Below are positions 37,582 through 48,149 of a stretch of 64,000 bases of DNA, in pieces (position 1 is the first letter of the stretch; each line of letters opens with the position of its first letter). The stretch covers positions 62,001 to 126,000 of the forward strand of contig NZ_RQIH01000006.1 in the NCBI RefSeq assembly GCF_003939025.1. Direction: 5' to 3'. The notes beneath the pieces are model-generated. The model was not told the DNA's origin, did not search any database, and saw only the letters and a program-made list of their open reading frames with translations. Both the position numbers and the translations under genes were made by a program. Origin of the DNA: Rhizobium sophoriradicis. Lineage in GTDB: Bacteria; Pseudomonadota; Alphaproteobacteria; Rhizobiales; Rhizobiaceae.

Positions 37582-38802
37582 GTGAGCGATACGACGAACC
37601 AGAGCAACGACAGCCAGGCGCAGAAGGGACCGATCATCCCGAAGTCGCCGAACGAGGCCCTGCGTCCGGAACGTGTTCCTGAGCCGCCGAAGCGCTCCAG
37701 GAACGCACGCAGCCAGATCGTCCTCTTTCTGAACTTCATCATGACGATGGCGGTCCTGGTCTGCGTCGTCGCAGTCATTGGCTTCTACTACGCGACATCG
37801 ACCTATCAGAGCCCGGGTCCGCTGCAGACGAACACCAATTTCATCGTCCGCAACGGCGCGGGTCTCGCCGAAATCGCTACCAACCTCGAGCGCAATGCGA
37901 TCATCTCCGACGCCCGCATCTTCCGATATCTGACGGCGACACATCTTTCCGCCGGCGAGAGCCTGAAGGCCGGCGAATACGAGATCAAGGCGAGAGCCTC
38001 CATGAGCGATATCATGGAGCTGCTGAAATCAGGCAAGTCCATTCTCTATTCGGTTTCCTTCCCCGAAGGTCTGACGGTTCGCCAGATGTTCGACCGCATG
38101 CTGCAGGACCCGGTGCTGGAAGGCGACCTGCCGGCTGCGCTGCCGGCCGAAGGCAGCCTGCGTCCGGATACCTACAAGTTCTCGCGCGGCACCAAGCGTT
38201 CGGAAATCGTCGAACAGATGGCGGCGGCACAGCAGAAGCTCGTCGATCAGGTCTGGGACAAGCGTGATTCCTCGCTGCCGCTGCGATCCAAAGAGGAATT
38301 CGTCACACTCGCCTCCATCGTCGAAAAGGAGACCGGCGTTCCCGACGAACGTGCCCATGTCGCTTCCGTTTTCCTGAACCGGCTTGGCAAGGGCATGCGC
38401 CTGCAGTCCGATCCGACGATCATCTACGGGCTCTTCGGGGGCGAGGGGAAGCCGGCCGACCGGCCGATCTATCAGTCGGACCTGAAGCGGGATACGCCGT
38501 ATAATACCTATGTCATCAAGGGTCTGCCGCCGACGCCGATCTCCAATCCCGGCAAGGATGCGCTGGAAGCCGTCGCCAACCCTTGGAAAACCGAGGATCT
38601 CTATTTCGTCGCCGACGGTACCGGCGGCCACGTTTTCGCCGCGACGCTCGAAGAGCACAATGCCAACGTCAAGCGCTGGCGCAAGCTCGAGGCCGACAAG
38701 GGTTCGGATCCGAACATCGCGGTCGATGGCCAGCCGGAAGAGCAGCCGGCCGAGAATGGCGCGACTGTCGCGCCGCCGCCGAAGAAAAAGAAGATCAACT
38801 GA
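37582..38802 (+). CDS. mltG: Endolytic murein transglycosylase MltG
   Basis: The 406-residue protein has a cytoplasmic N-terminus, one membrane helix (FLNFIMTMAVLVCVVAVIGF, near residue 52) and the YceG domain with catalytic Glu in LASIVEKETGV and the motif LQSDPTIIYGL. It cuts nascent glycan strands and sets their length. The GTG start at 37582 has GAGG eight bases upstream. The C-terminus has a Pro/Lys tail after EEQPAENG. Confidence 0.95.
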   Translation: MSDTTNQSNDSQAQKGPIIPKSPNEALRPERVPEPPKRSRNARSQIVLFLNFIMTMAVLVCVVAVIGFYYATSTYQSPGPLQTNTNFIVRNGAGLAEIATNLERNAIISDARIFRYLTATHLSAGESLKAGEYEIKARASMSDIMELLKSGKSILYSVSFPEGLTVRQMFDRMLQDPVLEGDLPAALPAEGSLRPDTYKFSRGTKRSEIVEQMAAAQQKLVDQVWDKRDSSLPLRSKEEFVTLASIVEKETGVPDERAHVASVFLNRLGKGMRLQSDPTIIYGLFGGEGKPADRPIYQSDLKRDTPYNTYVIKGLPPTPISNPGKDALEAVANPWKTEDLYFVADGTGGHVFAATLEEHNANVKRWRKLEADKGSDPNIAVDGQPEEQPAENGATVAPPPKKKKIN

Positions 38803-38819
38803 AGATTTCGGAGGCTCGC

Positions 38820-39707
38820 ATGGCTTTGCAGTCCATGACCGGTTTTGCGCGGCGAGAGGGAACGAGCGGCCGCTGGCGCTGGGCATGGGAATTGCGCTCG
38901 GTCAACGGCAAGGGCTTCGACCTGCGCCTGCGCCTGCCGCCCGGTCTTGAACGCATGGAGGCGGAGGTCCGCCGCCTTGCCGGCGAAAGTTTCAGCCGCG
39001 GCAACCTGCAGGCTTCGCTCTCGGTCACCGCCGACGAGAACCGTTTCGAGGCGGTGCTGAACAGGCAAGCGCTTGCCGCCGTGCTTGCCATGCGCGAGCA
39101 GCTGGTGGACGTGATCGATCCGGCGCCGCTGAAGCTCGATACGCTGCTTCTGGTGCGCGGCATCGTGGAGTTCCGCGAGGGCGAGGACGGCGAGGAGGCG
39201 CTGGCCGCCCGGGATGCCGATATTGCCGCCGGCCTCATGGCCGCGCTTGCCGACCTCCGGGCGATGCGCGAACAGGAAGGGGCGGCGCTCTCCCGCATTC
39301 TTCTCGATCATGTCGCAACGATCGAGGGCCTGACGCGAACGATCGAGACGGATCCCTCGCGCTCGCCGCAGGAGATCGCCTCCCGGCTCGCGGCACAGGT
39401 CGCCTTGCTGATGGACGGCATGGCCGCTCTCGACCGCGACAGGCTGCATGCCGAAGCCGCGCTGCTGGCGACCAAGGCGGATCTGCGCGAAGAAATCGAC
39501 CGCCTGAAGGCGCATGTCGCCGCAGCGCGTGATCTCCTGGTGAAAGGCGGACCTGCCGGGCGCCGGCTGGACTTCCTTGCACAGGAATTTAACCGCGAAT
39601 CGAATACCATCTGCTCGAAGTCGAATGCCTCGGCGGTTACTGCCGCCGGCATCGAACTGAAAGTCGTGATCGACCAGTTCCGCGAGCAGGTCCAGAATTT
39701 GGAGTAG
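38820..39707 (+). CDS. YicC family endoribonuclease-like protein
   Basis: The 295-residue protein starts MALQSMTGFARREG and has the family pattern WELRSVNGKGFDLRLRLP and the C-terminal DFLAQEFNRESNTICSKSN. E. coli YicC is reported as an RNase acting on a small RNA. GGAGG precedes the ATG. The yicC-gmk order with a three-base gap is widespread. Confidence 0.92.
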   Translation: MALQSMTGFARREGTSGRWRWAWELRSVNGKGFDLRLRLPPGLERMEAEVRRLAGESFSRGNLQASLSVTADENRFEAVLNRQALAAVLAMREQLVDVIDPAPLKLDTLLLVRGIVEFREGEDGEEALAARDADIAAGLMAALADLRAMREQEGAALSRILLDHVATIEGLTRTIETDPSRSPQEIASRLAAQVALLMDGMAALDRDRLHAEAALLATKADLREEIDRLKAHVAAARDLLVKGGPAGRRLDFLAQEFNRESNTICSKSNASAVTAAGIELKVVIDQFREQVQNLE

Positions 39708-39710
39708 GAC

Positions 39711-40373
39711 ATGAAACCGGCGAAATCCTCGCCCGTGCAGATCGCCCGCCGCGGTCTGATGCTTGTCATTTCGTCGCCGTCCGGCGCCGGCAAGTCCACC
39801 ATCGCACGCACGCTTCTGGAGACCGACAAGCATATCGGTCTTTCCGTCAGCGTCACCACGCGCCAGCGCCGCCCGAGCGAGGTCGAAGGTGTGCATTACC
39901 ACTTCAAGAGCGTGCGCGAGTTCGAGCGGCTGCGCGACAGCGACGCCCTGCTCGAATGGGCCGAGGTGCATGGCAATTTCTACGGCACGCCGCGCGAGCC
40001 GGTCGAGCAAGCCATGGCCGAGGGCCGCGATATGCTCTTCGATATCGATTGGCAGGGCGCCCAGCAGTTGCAGGAGAAGATGTCGGCCGACGTCGTGTCG
40101 ATCTTCGTGCTGCCGCCGACCATGACGGAACTCCAATCGCGGCTGCACCGCCGTGCCGAAGATTCCGAGGAAGTCATTCAGACGCGCCTCGCCAACAGCC
40201 GTGCCGAGATCAGCCACTGGCGCGAGTATGACTATGTCATCGTCAACGACGATCTCAACACCGCCTTCGACGCCGTCCAGTCGATCGTCAAGGCCGAACG
40301 CCTGCGCCGCGACCGCCGCCACGGCATGTTCGATTTCGTCCGCGAATTGCTGGAAGAGACGCCGTCGCTTTAA
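39711..40373 (+). CDS. gmk: Guanylate kinase
   Basis: The 220-residue kinase has the P-loop [10 protein letters not shown] (residues 21-30), the GMP-binding [20 protein letters not shown] region and YGTPREPVE. It phosphorylates GMP to GDP. The stop codon TAA at 40371-40373 overlaps the beginning of a palindromic intergenic repeat. Confidence 0.97.
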   Translation: MKPAKSSPVQIARRGLMLVISSPSGAGKSTIARTLLETDKHIGLSVSVTTRQRRPSEVEGVHYHFKSVREFERLRDSDALLEWAEVHGNFYGTPREPVEQAMAEGRDMLFDIDWQGAQQLQEKMSADVVSIFVLPPTMTELQSRLHRRAEDSEEVIQTRLANSRAEISHWREYDYVIVNDDLNTAFDAVQSIVKAERLRRDRRHGMFDFVRELLEETPSL

Positions 40374-40467
40374 AGCGCATCAAATTTGATTCATGCGACG
40401 CGCTTTGGCCTTTTTTATATGCATTTCGTTGTCCCGGAACCGCTGCACACTTCCGGGCGACATGCAT
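40372..40467. repeat. Palindromic intergenic repeat filling the gmk-rsmA gap
   Basis: The element starts AAAGCGCATCAAATTTGATT and ends CATGCAT; it matches 10277-10376 along its length. Both ends touch coding sequence: the gmk stop includes its first two bases and the rsmA stop its last base. It probably also serves as the terminator for both converging genes. Confidence 0.8.
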
Positions 40468-41294
40468 TAAAGGCAATTTGCTAACAGGCAGAATTCCTCG
40501 ACGGACAGGGTCTCCGCCCGCCGGGCCGTATCGATCCCGGCCTTGACGAGCAGGCTCTCGCCGCCGAGCGGCTTCAGGCTCTGGCGCAGCATCTTGCGGC
40601 GCTGGCCGAAGGCGGCCTGGGTCACCTTTTCCAGATTGGCGACGGAGCAGGGGATGGGATTTTCCCGCGGCGTCAGATGCACCACCGTCGACGTCACTTT
40701 CGGCGGCGGCGTGAAGGCTTGCGGCGGCACGTCGAAGGCCATGCGCGCCTCGGTCCGCCAGCCACTGAGCACGCCGAGCCGGCCGTAATGGTCGTCGTCC
40801 TCGCCGGCGACGATACGCTCGCCGACTTCCTTCTGAAACATCAGCGTCAGCGACTGCCAGAACGGCGGCCAGGCCTTCGGCAGCAGCCAGTTGACCAGCA
40901 GCTGCGTGCCGACATTATAGGGCAGGTTGGCGATGATCTTGACCGGGCCTTCCGGCGCCAGGGACTCGAAATCCGTTTTCAGCGCATCGCCTTCGATCAC
41001 CTCCAACCGGCCCGGATAGTGGTCGGCGATCTCGGCAAGCGCCGGCAGGCAGCGTGTGTCCCGTTCGATGGCGATCACCTTTTTGGCGCCGAGCGCCAGG
41101 ATCGCCCGCGTCAGCCCGCCGGGACCGGGGCCGACTTCGAAAACGGTGGTCCCTTCGAGCCCGCCCGCCGTGCGGGCGATCTTCTGCGTCAGGTTCAGGT
41201 CCAGCAGGAAGTTCTGCCCGAGCGCCTTGCGCGCATCAAGGCCGTGACGCTGGATGACGTCGCGAAGCGGCGGCAGGCCATCGAGTGCTGCCAT
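40467..41294 (-). CDS. rsmA: 16S rRNA dimethyladenosine transferase (KsgA)
   Basis: The 275-residue protein has ALGQNFL, the SAM loop [16 protein letters not shown] and the catalytic NLPYNVG. It dimethylates two adenines near the 3' end of 16S rRNA. ATG 41294 overlaps the pdxA stop by one base (TGATG), so the pair is coupled. The pdxA-rsmA order is common. Confidence 0.97.
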   Translation of the reverse strand: MAALDGLPPLRDVIQRHGLDARKALGQNFLLDLNLTQKIARTAGGLEGTTVFEVGPGPGGLTRAILALGAKKVIAIERDTRCLPALAEIADHYPGRLEVIEGDALKTDFESLAPEGPVKIIANLPYNVGTQLLVNWLLPKAWPPFWQSLTLMFQKEVGERIVAGEDDDHYGRLGVLSGWRTEARMAFDVPPQAFTPPPKVTSTVVHLTPRENPIPCSVANLEKVTQAAFGQRRKMLRQSLKPLGGESLLVKAGIDTARRAETLSVEEFCLLANCL

Positions 41295-42322
41295 CAGCGG
41301 CGGCTTTCCCAAGTGCGGCCGAGCTGCGCGGCGAGCTTCAGCGCCGCAACGAGGCTCTGCTCGCGCGCCAGCCCTTTGCCGGCAATGCCGAAAGCGGTGC
41401 CGTGATCCGGCGAGGTGCGCACGAAGGGAAGTCCGAGCGTGACATTGACGCTGTCGTCAAAACCGAGCGCCTTGGCGGGGATCAGGGCCTGATCGTGATA
41501 CATGCAGATGGCGACATCGTACCGCGCCCGCGCCTCGTCATGAAACATCGTATCGGCGGGCAGGGGGCCAATGGCGTCGATACCCTCGTCGCGCAGGCGC
41601 TCGATTGCCGGGCGGATGAGATCCTCGTCTTCCCTGCCGATCGTTCCGGTTTCGCCGGCATGCGGATTGAGGCCGGCAACCGCCAGCCGCGGCGCATCGA
41701 TACCGAAGCGCTGCCTCAGATCTCCGTGAGCAATCCGGCAGGTTTCCATGACCAAATCCTCCGTCAGCGCCTGCGGCACGTCCCGGAGCGGAATGTGAAT
41801 GGTGACGGGAATGGCCCTGAGCTTCGGTCCGGACAGCATCATCACAGGGGTCACCGGCCGGCCGGTTGCTCTGGCGGCGAGATCGGCGAGAAATTCGGTA
41901 TGGCCGGGAAAGCGGAAGCCCGCCTCATAGAGCACGGCCTTGGCGATCGGATTGGTGACGACTGCGAGCGCCTCGCCGCCGATGACAAGCGATACGGCTT
42001 TCTCGATCGCCGCGATCGTGCCTTTCGCCGTTGCCGCATGCGGCTCACCCGCCACGACCTCAATGCCAACAGGCACGCTCATGACGGGCAGCGCATCGGC
42101 AAATGAGCCGGTAGATTCGTCGGCGCTGTCGATCTCACGGATGGAAACCGCCAGGTTGAGCTGGCGGGCTCGCAAGGCCAGGACATCGGGATCGCCGATC
42201 AGGAAAAAAGGCGGCAGGCCGAGTTCACGCCGCCGGAGCCAAGCCATCAGAGTGATATCCGGCCCGATGCCGGCAGGGTCGCCCTGGCTCAGCGCAAGCG
42301 GTCGTGAGAACGGTATCGCCAT
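41294..42322 (-). CDS. pdxA: 4-hydroxythreonine-4-phosphate dehydrogenase
   Basis: The 342-residue protein has the PdxA patterns [30 protein letters not shown] and MYHDQALIP, with the zinc-binding histidines visible. It acts in pyridoxal phosphate synthesis. It lies five bases downstream of the SurA-like gene. Confidence 0.97.
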   Translation of the reverse strand: MAIPFSRPLALSQGDPAGIGPDITLMAWLRRRELGLPPFFLIGDPDVLALRARQLNLAVSIREIDSADESTGSFADALPVMSVPVGIEVVAGEPHAATAKGTIAAIEKAVSLVIGGEALAVVTNPIAKAVLYEAGFRFPGHTEFLADLAARATGRPVTPVMMLSGPKLRAIPVTIHIPLRDVPQALTEDLVMETCRIAHGDLRQRFGIDAPRLAVAGLNPHAGETGTIGREDEDLIRPAIERLRDEGIDAIGPLPADTMFHDEARARYDVAICMYHDQALIPAKALGFDDSVNVTLGLPFVRTSPDHGTAFGIAGKGLAREQSLVAALKLAAQLGRTWESRR

Positions 42323-42327
42323 CGTGG

Positions 42328-43269
42328 TCAGCGATAGGCGATCTGCGCCTTCTTGCGCAGTTCATCCAGGTATTTCTTGCTGTTCTCGTTTTCCGGCGGG
42401 CCATTCTTGCCGGCCTTGGACTTGTCGAGATCCTCCTGGCGGAAGACCATTTCAGCGGCCTGGTCGTCGGAAACCTGGCGCTGGCTGCAGATCGCCAGAT
42501 ATTCGACGCCCTTGTCGGTGACGCGGGTACCAGTCGTGTTGCCCTTGGCCTGCTCGACCAGAGGCTTCCAATCCGGCGGGATCTCGGGAGCGAGCATGCG
42601 GCCGAGGTCGCGCACGGCGACATCGCGCATCGTTGCGGCAAAGACCTTTGACTGGTCGCAACCGGGGAATTTCGAGCGCGACGCCTCGGCCTCGCCCTTG
42701 CGCTTGCCGGTGATGGCGGCGCGCTTGGCTTGCGGGATGACGAAGATGATCTGCTGCAGCATATATTCCGTCGTCACCGGCTTCTGCTTGTTGTTCTGCA
42801 TCATGCGCGAGACGAGATCGTAATTCGACAGCCGCGAGGTCGAGCCGTAACGCGCATTGACGACACGCGGCCAGCTCATCTGCACGGCGATGAAGCCTTT
42901 GAAATGGTCGACGCCGACGCCGGCACGATCGAGGATTTGCGACATCTGTTCGACGGAAAGCTTGTTGCCGGCCGAAAAGCGCGCGAAAGACGCATCGACG
43001 TCCTGCTGCGAAACCGACATGCGGACGCGGGCGACCTCCTGCCGCTTGAGCGTTTCGTCGATCAACTGCTCCTTGGCGGTCTTGGCATCGGCCTTCGTAT
43101 GCTGCAGGCGCAGGAAGGCCTGCCGCTTGGCGACATCGCCGCTGGTGATGGCAGTGCCGTTCACCACGGCCTGGACTTCGCTTGCTGCCAGCGCCGGGCC
43201 GGCAAGGCCCATCAAGGCAAGCGCTGCGCCGGCGAGGAAGGCGGTTATGGCTTTTTTCGCGTCAATCAT
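42328..43269 (-). CDS. SurA-like periplasmic chaperone (SurA N domain)
   Basis: The 313-residue protein has a signal peptide ([18 protein letters not shown]) and the SurA N-terminal domain ([24 protein letters not shown]). I see no clear PPIase (rotamase) domain. Its place between lptD and pdxA matches surA of other Proteobacteria and suggests help in folding outer membrane proteins, LptD included. ATG 43269 has GGGAGG nine bases upstream. Confidence 0.85.
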   Translation of the reverse strand: MIDAKKAITAFLAGAALALMGLAGPALAASEVQAVVNGTAITSGDVAKRQAFLRLQHTKADAKTAKEQLIDETLKRQEVARVRMSVSQQDVDASFARFSAGNKLSVEQMSQILDRAGVGVDHFKGFIAVQMSWPRVVNARYGSTSRLSNYDLVSRMMQNNKQKPVTTEYMLQQIIFVIPQAKRAAITGKRKGEAEASRSKFPGCDQSKVFAATMRDVAVRDLGRMLAPEIPPDWKPLVEQAKGNTTGTRVTDKGVEYLAICSQRQVSDDQAAEMVFRQEDLDKSKAGKNGPPENENSKKYLDELRKKAQIAYR

Positions 43270-43453
43270 CTGTTGACCTCCCATTAGCGCCGCGTGACGT
43301 TGTTCGCGGCGTCCTTACCACAGTGCGAGACACGCGGAAATCGCCTCCGTCACGGCGCAAATCCCCTATGCCTCAGATATCGGCTGGCGGCAATGTCCTG
43401 CACAGGCTTACGGCGAAAGAATGACCTGAAGCCATGTTTACGCCGTTCGCCTG

Positions 43454-45784
43454 CTAGTTGGAGAGGCTATCGGAGCCGATCTTGATGTCGCCGAGCGTGC
43501 GGAACGTCAGCCGCGCGCCGATTGTCCAGTCGCTTGCCGACTCGTCCTCGGAATCCCGGCTGTCGGTATAGGCGATCGTGAAGATCGTGCACTCGTCCTC
43601 ATAGGAAAGGCCGAGCGTCCGGCGGCTGATCACATCATTGTTCAGATCCCAGGCGATGCCGCCGAAGATCGACCAATAGTCCTTGAACTTGACTCTGCTG
43701 CTGGTCTGGATCTCGTCATTGTCCTCGGCGAAGCCGTAGGCCGGCTGGGCGCTGAGATGGGTGTAGGTCACCTGCGTCTGGAAGGTGTCGTTCTGGTAGG
43801 CCGTTGTCAGGTCGCCGCGCCGGAACTCGAAATCCTTCTCGTCGAGACGGTAGGAAGCGGCGACGGACACACCGTATGGCGTTTCGACGCCGCCGAGACC
43901 GACATAATCGGAGCGGTCGGTTTCGAGGCCCGAATCCGCGCCGACATTGACGAGGTCATCGGTCGCGAACGAGTTCTGGCCGGCGATCTGGTAAGACTGG
44001 CCGAATATGCCGTGCAGCTTGTAACCGCTGTCGAAAGTCCCGGTATACTGGACGCCGAGATTGGCGCGGGTGCCGCCTTCAATACGGTCGTAGCCTGAGA
44101 ACTTGTCGCGATCGAAAAGCGACGTCGCGTCGAAGACGAAGCTCTGAGCATCCTCGTTCGGCAGCCGGCCGGCGAGTTGCTCGTCGGGGCGGGCATAGAT
44201 CTGTGCGATCGGCTCGAGGATATGGGTGCTGTTATCAGTCGTCATCAGAATGGGATAACGCACCTCCAGCCCGGCGGTGAGCATCGAACGGGTGGCGGAA
44301 TTGTCGTCAAGGTAATTGCCGGCGTAACCTGTGGGGTCGTTCATGTTCAGCGCGAAAGCGTCGCCGCGCGCGGCCAGAAGCGGCGTGATCACCAGGCCGG
44401 TCGGCGTAACGTAGGTGCGTTTCCACTGAAGTTCGGCGGTCAGGCGCGACGTCTGGCCCTTCAGGCCGCGGAAGCGGTCGAAGCCGTCGACAGTGTAAAA
44501 GTCGTCATGTGTGCGCGAAATATTCGTCAGGTTGACGTCCGCGGAAAGCTCGCCGCCTGCAAGCGGCTGAGGCGCTACATAATGATAATCGAGCGAGGGA
44601 TAGACGATCGCCTGCTGTTTCTCGGCGGTGTTCGTGCGGTCGGCATCCTGGACGTCGAAATAAAACGCCCGCATGTCGAAATAATTCCGCTTGCCGAGCC
44701 CAGTCAGGTAGATCTGGTTCGTGCGATCCGTGCCGCTCAAGCCACGGAGCTTGTAGGTCTTCGAGAAATTGTTGTCGCTCTGCATCATGACGTCCCAGCC
44801 GAACGTCCAGCGCGGATTGATGCGGAACTCTGCCTTCGACGCCACCATGCCGCGCTGCTCGGCTTCGGCATCGCTGGTACCGGAGCTGAAATTGCCCGGG
44901 TTCGCTTGGTCGATGCCGGCGACGCGCAGAATATGCGTGCCGTTTTCGAAGCGTTGGCGGAATTCGCCTTCGACGAGGAAGCCCTGCGCCGTGTAGCCGG
45001 TTGCGGTGACCGTCGCATCCATGCTCGGCGAGATCACGTAATAATAAGGAATGGAAAGACCGAAGCCGAGATTCTGCGACAGGCTCATTGTCGGGAACAG
45101 GAAACCGGACTTGCGCTTCACCGTATTGTCGGGAACCTCGATGAACGGCACGAAGGCAATCGGGTAACCGAGCAACTCGAAGCGGGCTCGCTCCAGACGG
45201 ATCGTATGGGTCTCGCCATTCTGGATCACGCGCTTGGCCTTGACTTGCCAGAAGGGCGCGCGCTTCGGATCTTCGGCGCAGGGCAGGCAGGCGGTGTAGA
45301 CGCCCTTGTTGAGAATCATCTTCGTGCCGCCGACACGCTCGCCGCTCTCCGCGACGATACGCGTATTATCGGAGGTCTCGATGCGCAGCGAGTTCAGGAA
45401 TCCGTCGGCAAAATTGTCGGTCACGTCAAGGTTGTCGGCATAGATGCGGTTGCCGTCCGGACTGACCATCTCGACATTGCCGATCGCAGTCATCCGGCCG
45501 GTCTTCTGATTGTACTCGACCTTCTGCGCGACCATCTTGTAGCCGCCATAGTTGATCTGCACGCCGCCGACCGCCGAGACGATTTCGGCGTCACGGTTAT
45601 AGACGAGTTCATTGGCGGAAAGCAGAAGCTTGGCGCCTTCAGGAATCTTATTCTCGATATTTTGCTCAGGCGTGCTGGCCTGGCCGTAGGAGGCCGGGAC
45701 GCTGCCGAAATAGGAACATAGAGCCGCACCGACAAGCAGGGCAACCGATTGTTTACTAATATACTTGCGGTCGCCTACCGCCAC
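43454..45784 (-). CDS. lptD: LPS assembly outer membrane protein LptD
   Basis: The 776-residue protein has a signal peptide, an OstA-like domain (about residues 50-170: LLLSANELVYNRDAEIVSAV) and a long beta-barrel region. Cysteines in TACLPCAED and YEDECTIF could form the disulphides seen in LptD. It inserts LPS into the outer leaflet. The start is GTG 45784 with AGGAGG eight bases upstream; it overlaps the lptG stop (TAGTG). Confidence 0.95.
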   Translation of the reverse strand: MAVGDRKYISKQSVALLVGAALCSYFGSVPASYGQASTPEQNIENKIPEGAKLLLSANELVYNRDAEIVSAVGGVQINYGGYKMVAQKVEYNQKTGRMTAIGNVEMVSPDGNRIYADNLDVTDNFADGFLNSLRIETSDNTRIVAESGERVGGTKMILNKGVYTACLPCAEDPKRAPFWQVKAKRVIQNGETHTIRLERARFELLGYPIAFVPFIEVPDNTVKRKSGFLFPTMSLSQNLGFGLSIPYYYVISPSMDATVTATGYTAQGFLVEGEFRQRFENGTHILRVAGIDQANPGNFSSGTSDAEAEQRGMVASKAEFRINPRWTFGWDVMMQSDNNFSKTYKLRGLSGTDRTNQIYLTGLGKRNYFDMRAFYFDVQDADRTNTAEKQQAIVYPSLDYHYVAPQPLAGGELSADVNLTNISRTHDDFYTVDGFDRFRGLKGQTSRLTAELQWKRTYVTPTGLVITPLLAARGDAFALNMNDPTGYAGNYLDDNSATRSMLTAGLEVRYPILMTTDNSTHILEPIAQIYARPDEQLAGRLPNEDAQSFVFDATSLFDRDKFSGYDRIEGGTRANLGVQYTGTFDSGYKLHGIFGQSYQIAGQNSFATDDLVNVGADSGLETDRSDYVGLGGVETPYGVSVAASYRLDEKDFEFRRGDLTTAYQNDTFQTQVTYTHLSAQPAYGFAEDNDEIQTSSRVKFKDYWSIFGGIAWDLNNDVISRRTLGLSYEDECTIFTIAYTDSRDSEDESASDWTIGARLTFRTLGDIKIGSDSLSN

Positions 45785-46872
45785 TAGCCGTCCTCCTGAT
45801 GAAGCAAAATAGTCGCGCCCAAGGCCAGCGCGACGACCACCGGTATCCAGGTCGCCACGAAGGGAGGCACGACTCCACTGCTTCCGAATGCTTTAACAAG
45901 CACGGTGATGACATAAAGCATGAAGCCTGACAGGATTCCACCCAGAATCACGGAGCGGGATTGGTTGAACCGGCTAAATTTTAGGGACACTGTTGCAGCA
46001 ATGAGAGTCATGGCCACCAGCAGCAATGGCTGGGACAACAGAGAGTTGAATTGCGTCTCCAATGCCTTGGTCGAGATGCCGAAGGATTTGGCCGCCGCAA
46101 TGCGGTTGGAAAGGTCAAAGAAACCAATTGTTTCCGGCGCTGTCAGCCGCTCCTGAACGAAATCCTGTTTCAGATTGGTGCGAAGTTGGACCGAAGCTTT
46201 GCGCAGCGGGATTTCGCCAGGCTTGCGCTCGACGACACCGTTAAGCTGCCAGTAACCATCTTCCAACTTAGCCGTGGCGGCATCCTGTCTCATAATGACT
46301 CGGCCGCTTGAATCGAAATGGATCAACACGGCGTCGACCAGCTTGGTTCCGTTCTCCTGGACCGTCTGGGCGCCGATGATGACATCGTCCCGGCCGCTGA
46401 TCTGGCGCAGCCACGGAATCTGTGGCGCCTTGCGCAGAACCGCGTTTTCGCCGCGCCAGTCGGATTCGACGAGCAGCGCCTGGCGCTGTCCCCAGGCGGC
46501 AAGCGGGTTGAGCGCCGTCGTCGTCAGCACGCCGAGCGCCAGTGAGCCGGCGACGAAGGGGAACATGAACTGCCAGACCGAGATGCCGGCTGCGCGGGTG
46601 ACGACGAGCTCATATTTGCGATTGAGCCCGATCAAAACCGTCATGCCGACGAAGAGTGCGACGAAGGGGATTGTCTGCTGCAGGATGAGGGGCAGGCGCA
46701 CGGCGGTCATCACGATGCCGCCGCCGATCGTGTAGCCAGGCAGGCCGGACATGCGTCCCGCCGTCTCGCTGAAATCAAGGAGAAAGGCGATCGCCGACGC
46801 GCCGATCAGGAACCAGGCGGTCGTCGCCAGGTAGCGGCGAAAGAAATAACGCGACAATGTCCCGAACATCAT
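45784..46872 (-). CDS. lptG: LPS export permease LptG
   Basis: The 362-residue protein has the YjgP/YjgQ layout: TM helices 1-3 in residues 8-115, a periplasmic jellyroll segment, and TM 4-6 near the C-terminus. LSRYFFRRYLATTAWFLIGA is the usual start. With LptF and LptB it extracts LPS from the inner membrane. ATG 46872 overlaps the lptF stop (ATGA). Confidence 0.95.
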   Translation of the reverse strand: MMFGTLSRYFFRRYLATTAWFLIGASAIAFLLDFSETAGRMSGLPGYTIGGGIVMTAVRLPLILQQTIPFVALFVGMTVLIGLNRKYELVVTRAAGISVWQFMFPFVAGSLALGVLTTTALNPLAAWGQRQALLVESDWRGENAVLRKAPQIPWLRQISGRDDVIIGAQTVQENGTKLVDAVLIHFDSSGRVIMRQDAATAKLEDGYWQLNGVVERKPGEIPLRKASVQLRTNLKQDFVQERLTAPETIGFFDLSNRIAAAKSFGISTKALETQFNSLLSQPLLLVAMTLIAATVSLKFSRFNQSRSVILGGILSGFMLYVITVLVKAFGSSGVVPPFVATWIPVVVALALGATILLHQEDG

Positions 46873-48050
46873 TGGGCAGCGCCCCCGCCGGACCTGCTGG
46901 TCGCGGCAAGCAGTCGTTCCTGCGTTCGTCTCCAGGAAGCCGATATCCGGTCCCTTATGAACGAAGGCATGACCGGTCGCTTGTGCAGGCTGAGGAAGAT
47001 GATCGAGACGATGCTGCTGACGATCGGAAGGGCGTAGAGAACGGCGATATATTCCGGATCGGTGTCGATCTGGTTCGCCGCGTAGAAGGCAGCCCATCGC
47101 AGCGCGAAGGCATAGCCGAGCGCGCTCACCATCGGATGCAGGCGCGCTTCGCGGTGCGAGCGCGCGTCGCCGGCGATTGCCAGCGAAAACAGGGCAAAGA
47201 CGACTGGCAGGATCCAGTCCGTCAGCCGCCGATGCAGTTCGGCGCGATAGCTCTGCGGCCGGATCGTAAAGTCTTTGTCGTTCGGATCCGGATTGAACAG
47301 GAACCACAGGTCACGGTCGCTGGCTTTCAGTGTCGCCTGGCCGCGGCTCTCGGTCATGTCCGAGAGGTCGAAGGAATAGGAATCGAAATTGATGACCGAG
47401 ACGTTGCCGTCGGGCGTTTTGCGATGCACCTCGCCGTCATGCATGATCAGCGTCGTGCCGGTATCGTCGACGGCGCCTTCCTTGGCGTAATAGATCAGCT
47501 CATATGCCGGATCCCGCTCGTCGGCGACAAACAGGCCCTTCAGCATGCGGCCCGCCAGGCGCTGCGAGATCTGCACGTAGAGACCCTCGTCGAGCTTACG
47601 GAAGGTCTTTTCTTCGATGACCGAGGAGAGAAGATCGGCGTAGGTCTCGGCGATCATCTGACGCGCCACGGTCTTTGCCCGCGGCTCGACGATATTGTCA
47701 ACGAAGAAGGAAAAGACGCTGATGACGGCGGCGAGCAGCAGGATCGGGCGGATCAGAATGCTGCGCCGTGCCCCGGCCGCGTCGATGACGGTCAGCTCGG
47801 AATCGTTGTTCATCGTCGTCAGCGTCTGGGTGATGGCGATGACAAGCGCGAAGGGCAGCACGACAGGAATGATCGACGGCAGGATCATCGTCGCCAGTTT
47901 GGCGAACGAACCGATCGACTGGCCGCTGTCGGTGACGAGGTTGATGCGCTGCAGCACCTGTGTCGTCCAAATGATCGCCAGCACAGGCAGGAGCGCCACG
48001 AGAAACATCTGGCCGACGCGCCGCAATATGTATGTCTCGAGTAGTTTCAT
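46869..48050 (-). CDS. lptF: LPS export permease LptF
   Basis: The 393-residue protein starts MKLLETYILRRVGQMFLVAL and has the same six-helix plus jellyroll plan as LptG. ATG 48050 has AAGGG nine bases upstream. It heads the lptF-lptG-lptD-surA-pdxA-rsmA series, so LPS transport parts of both membranes are coupled. Confidence 0.95.
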   Translation of the reverse strand: MKLLETYILRRVGQMFLVALLPVLAIIWTTQVLQRINLVTDSGQSIGSFAKLATMILPSIIPVVLPFALVIAITQTLTTMNNDSELTVIDAAGARRSILIRPILLLAAVISVFSFFVDNIVEPRAKTVARQMIAETYADLLSSVIEEKTFRKLDEGLYVQISQRLAGRMLKGLFVADERDPAYELIYYAKEGAVDDTGTTLIMHDGEVHRKTPDGNVSVINFDSYSFDLSDMTESRGQATLKASDRDLWFLFNPDPNDKDFTIRPQSYRAELHRRLTDWILPVVFALFSLAIAGDARSHREARLHPMVSALGYAFALRWAAFYAANQIDTDPEYIAVLYALPIVSSIVSIIFLSLHKRPVMPSFIRDRISASWRRTQERLLAATSRSGGGAAQ

Positions 48051-48149
48051 GCCGGCCCTTGAAAGCACCTGCAGGCCCAAACGGCTTGCAGGAGAATCCC
48101 TCTACGCTCTTTGTCGCGGTTTTGCGACAAGCAGGTGTCAAAAATTCAT

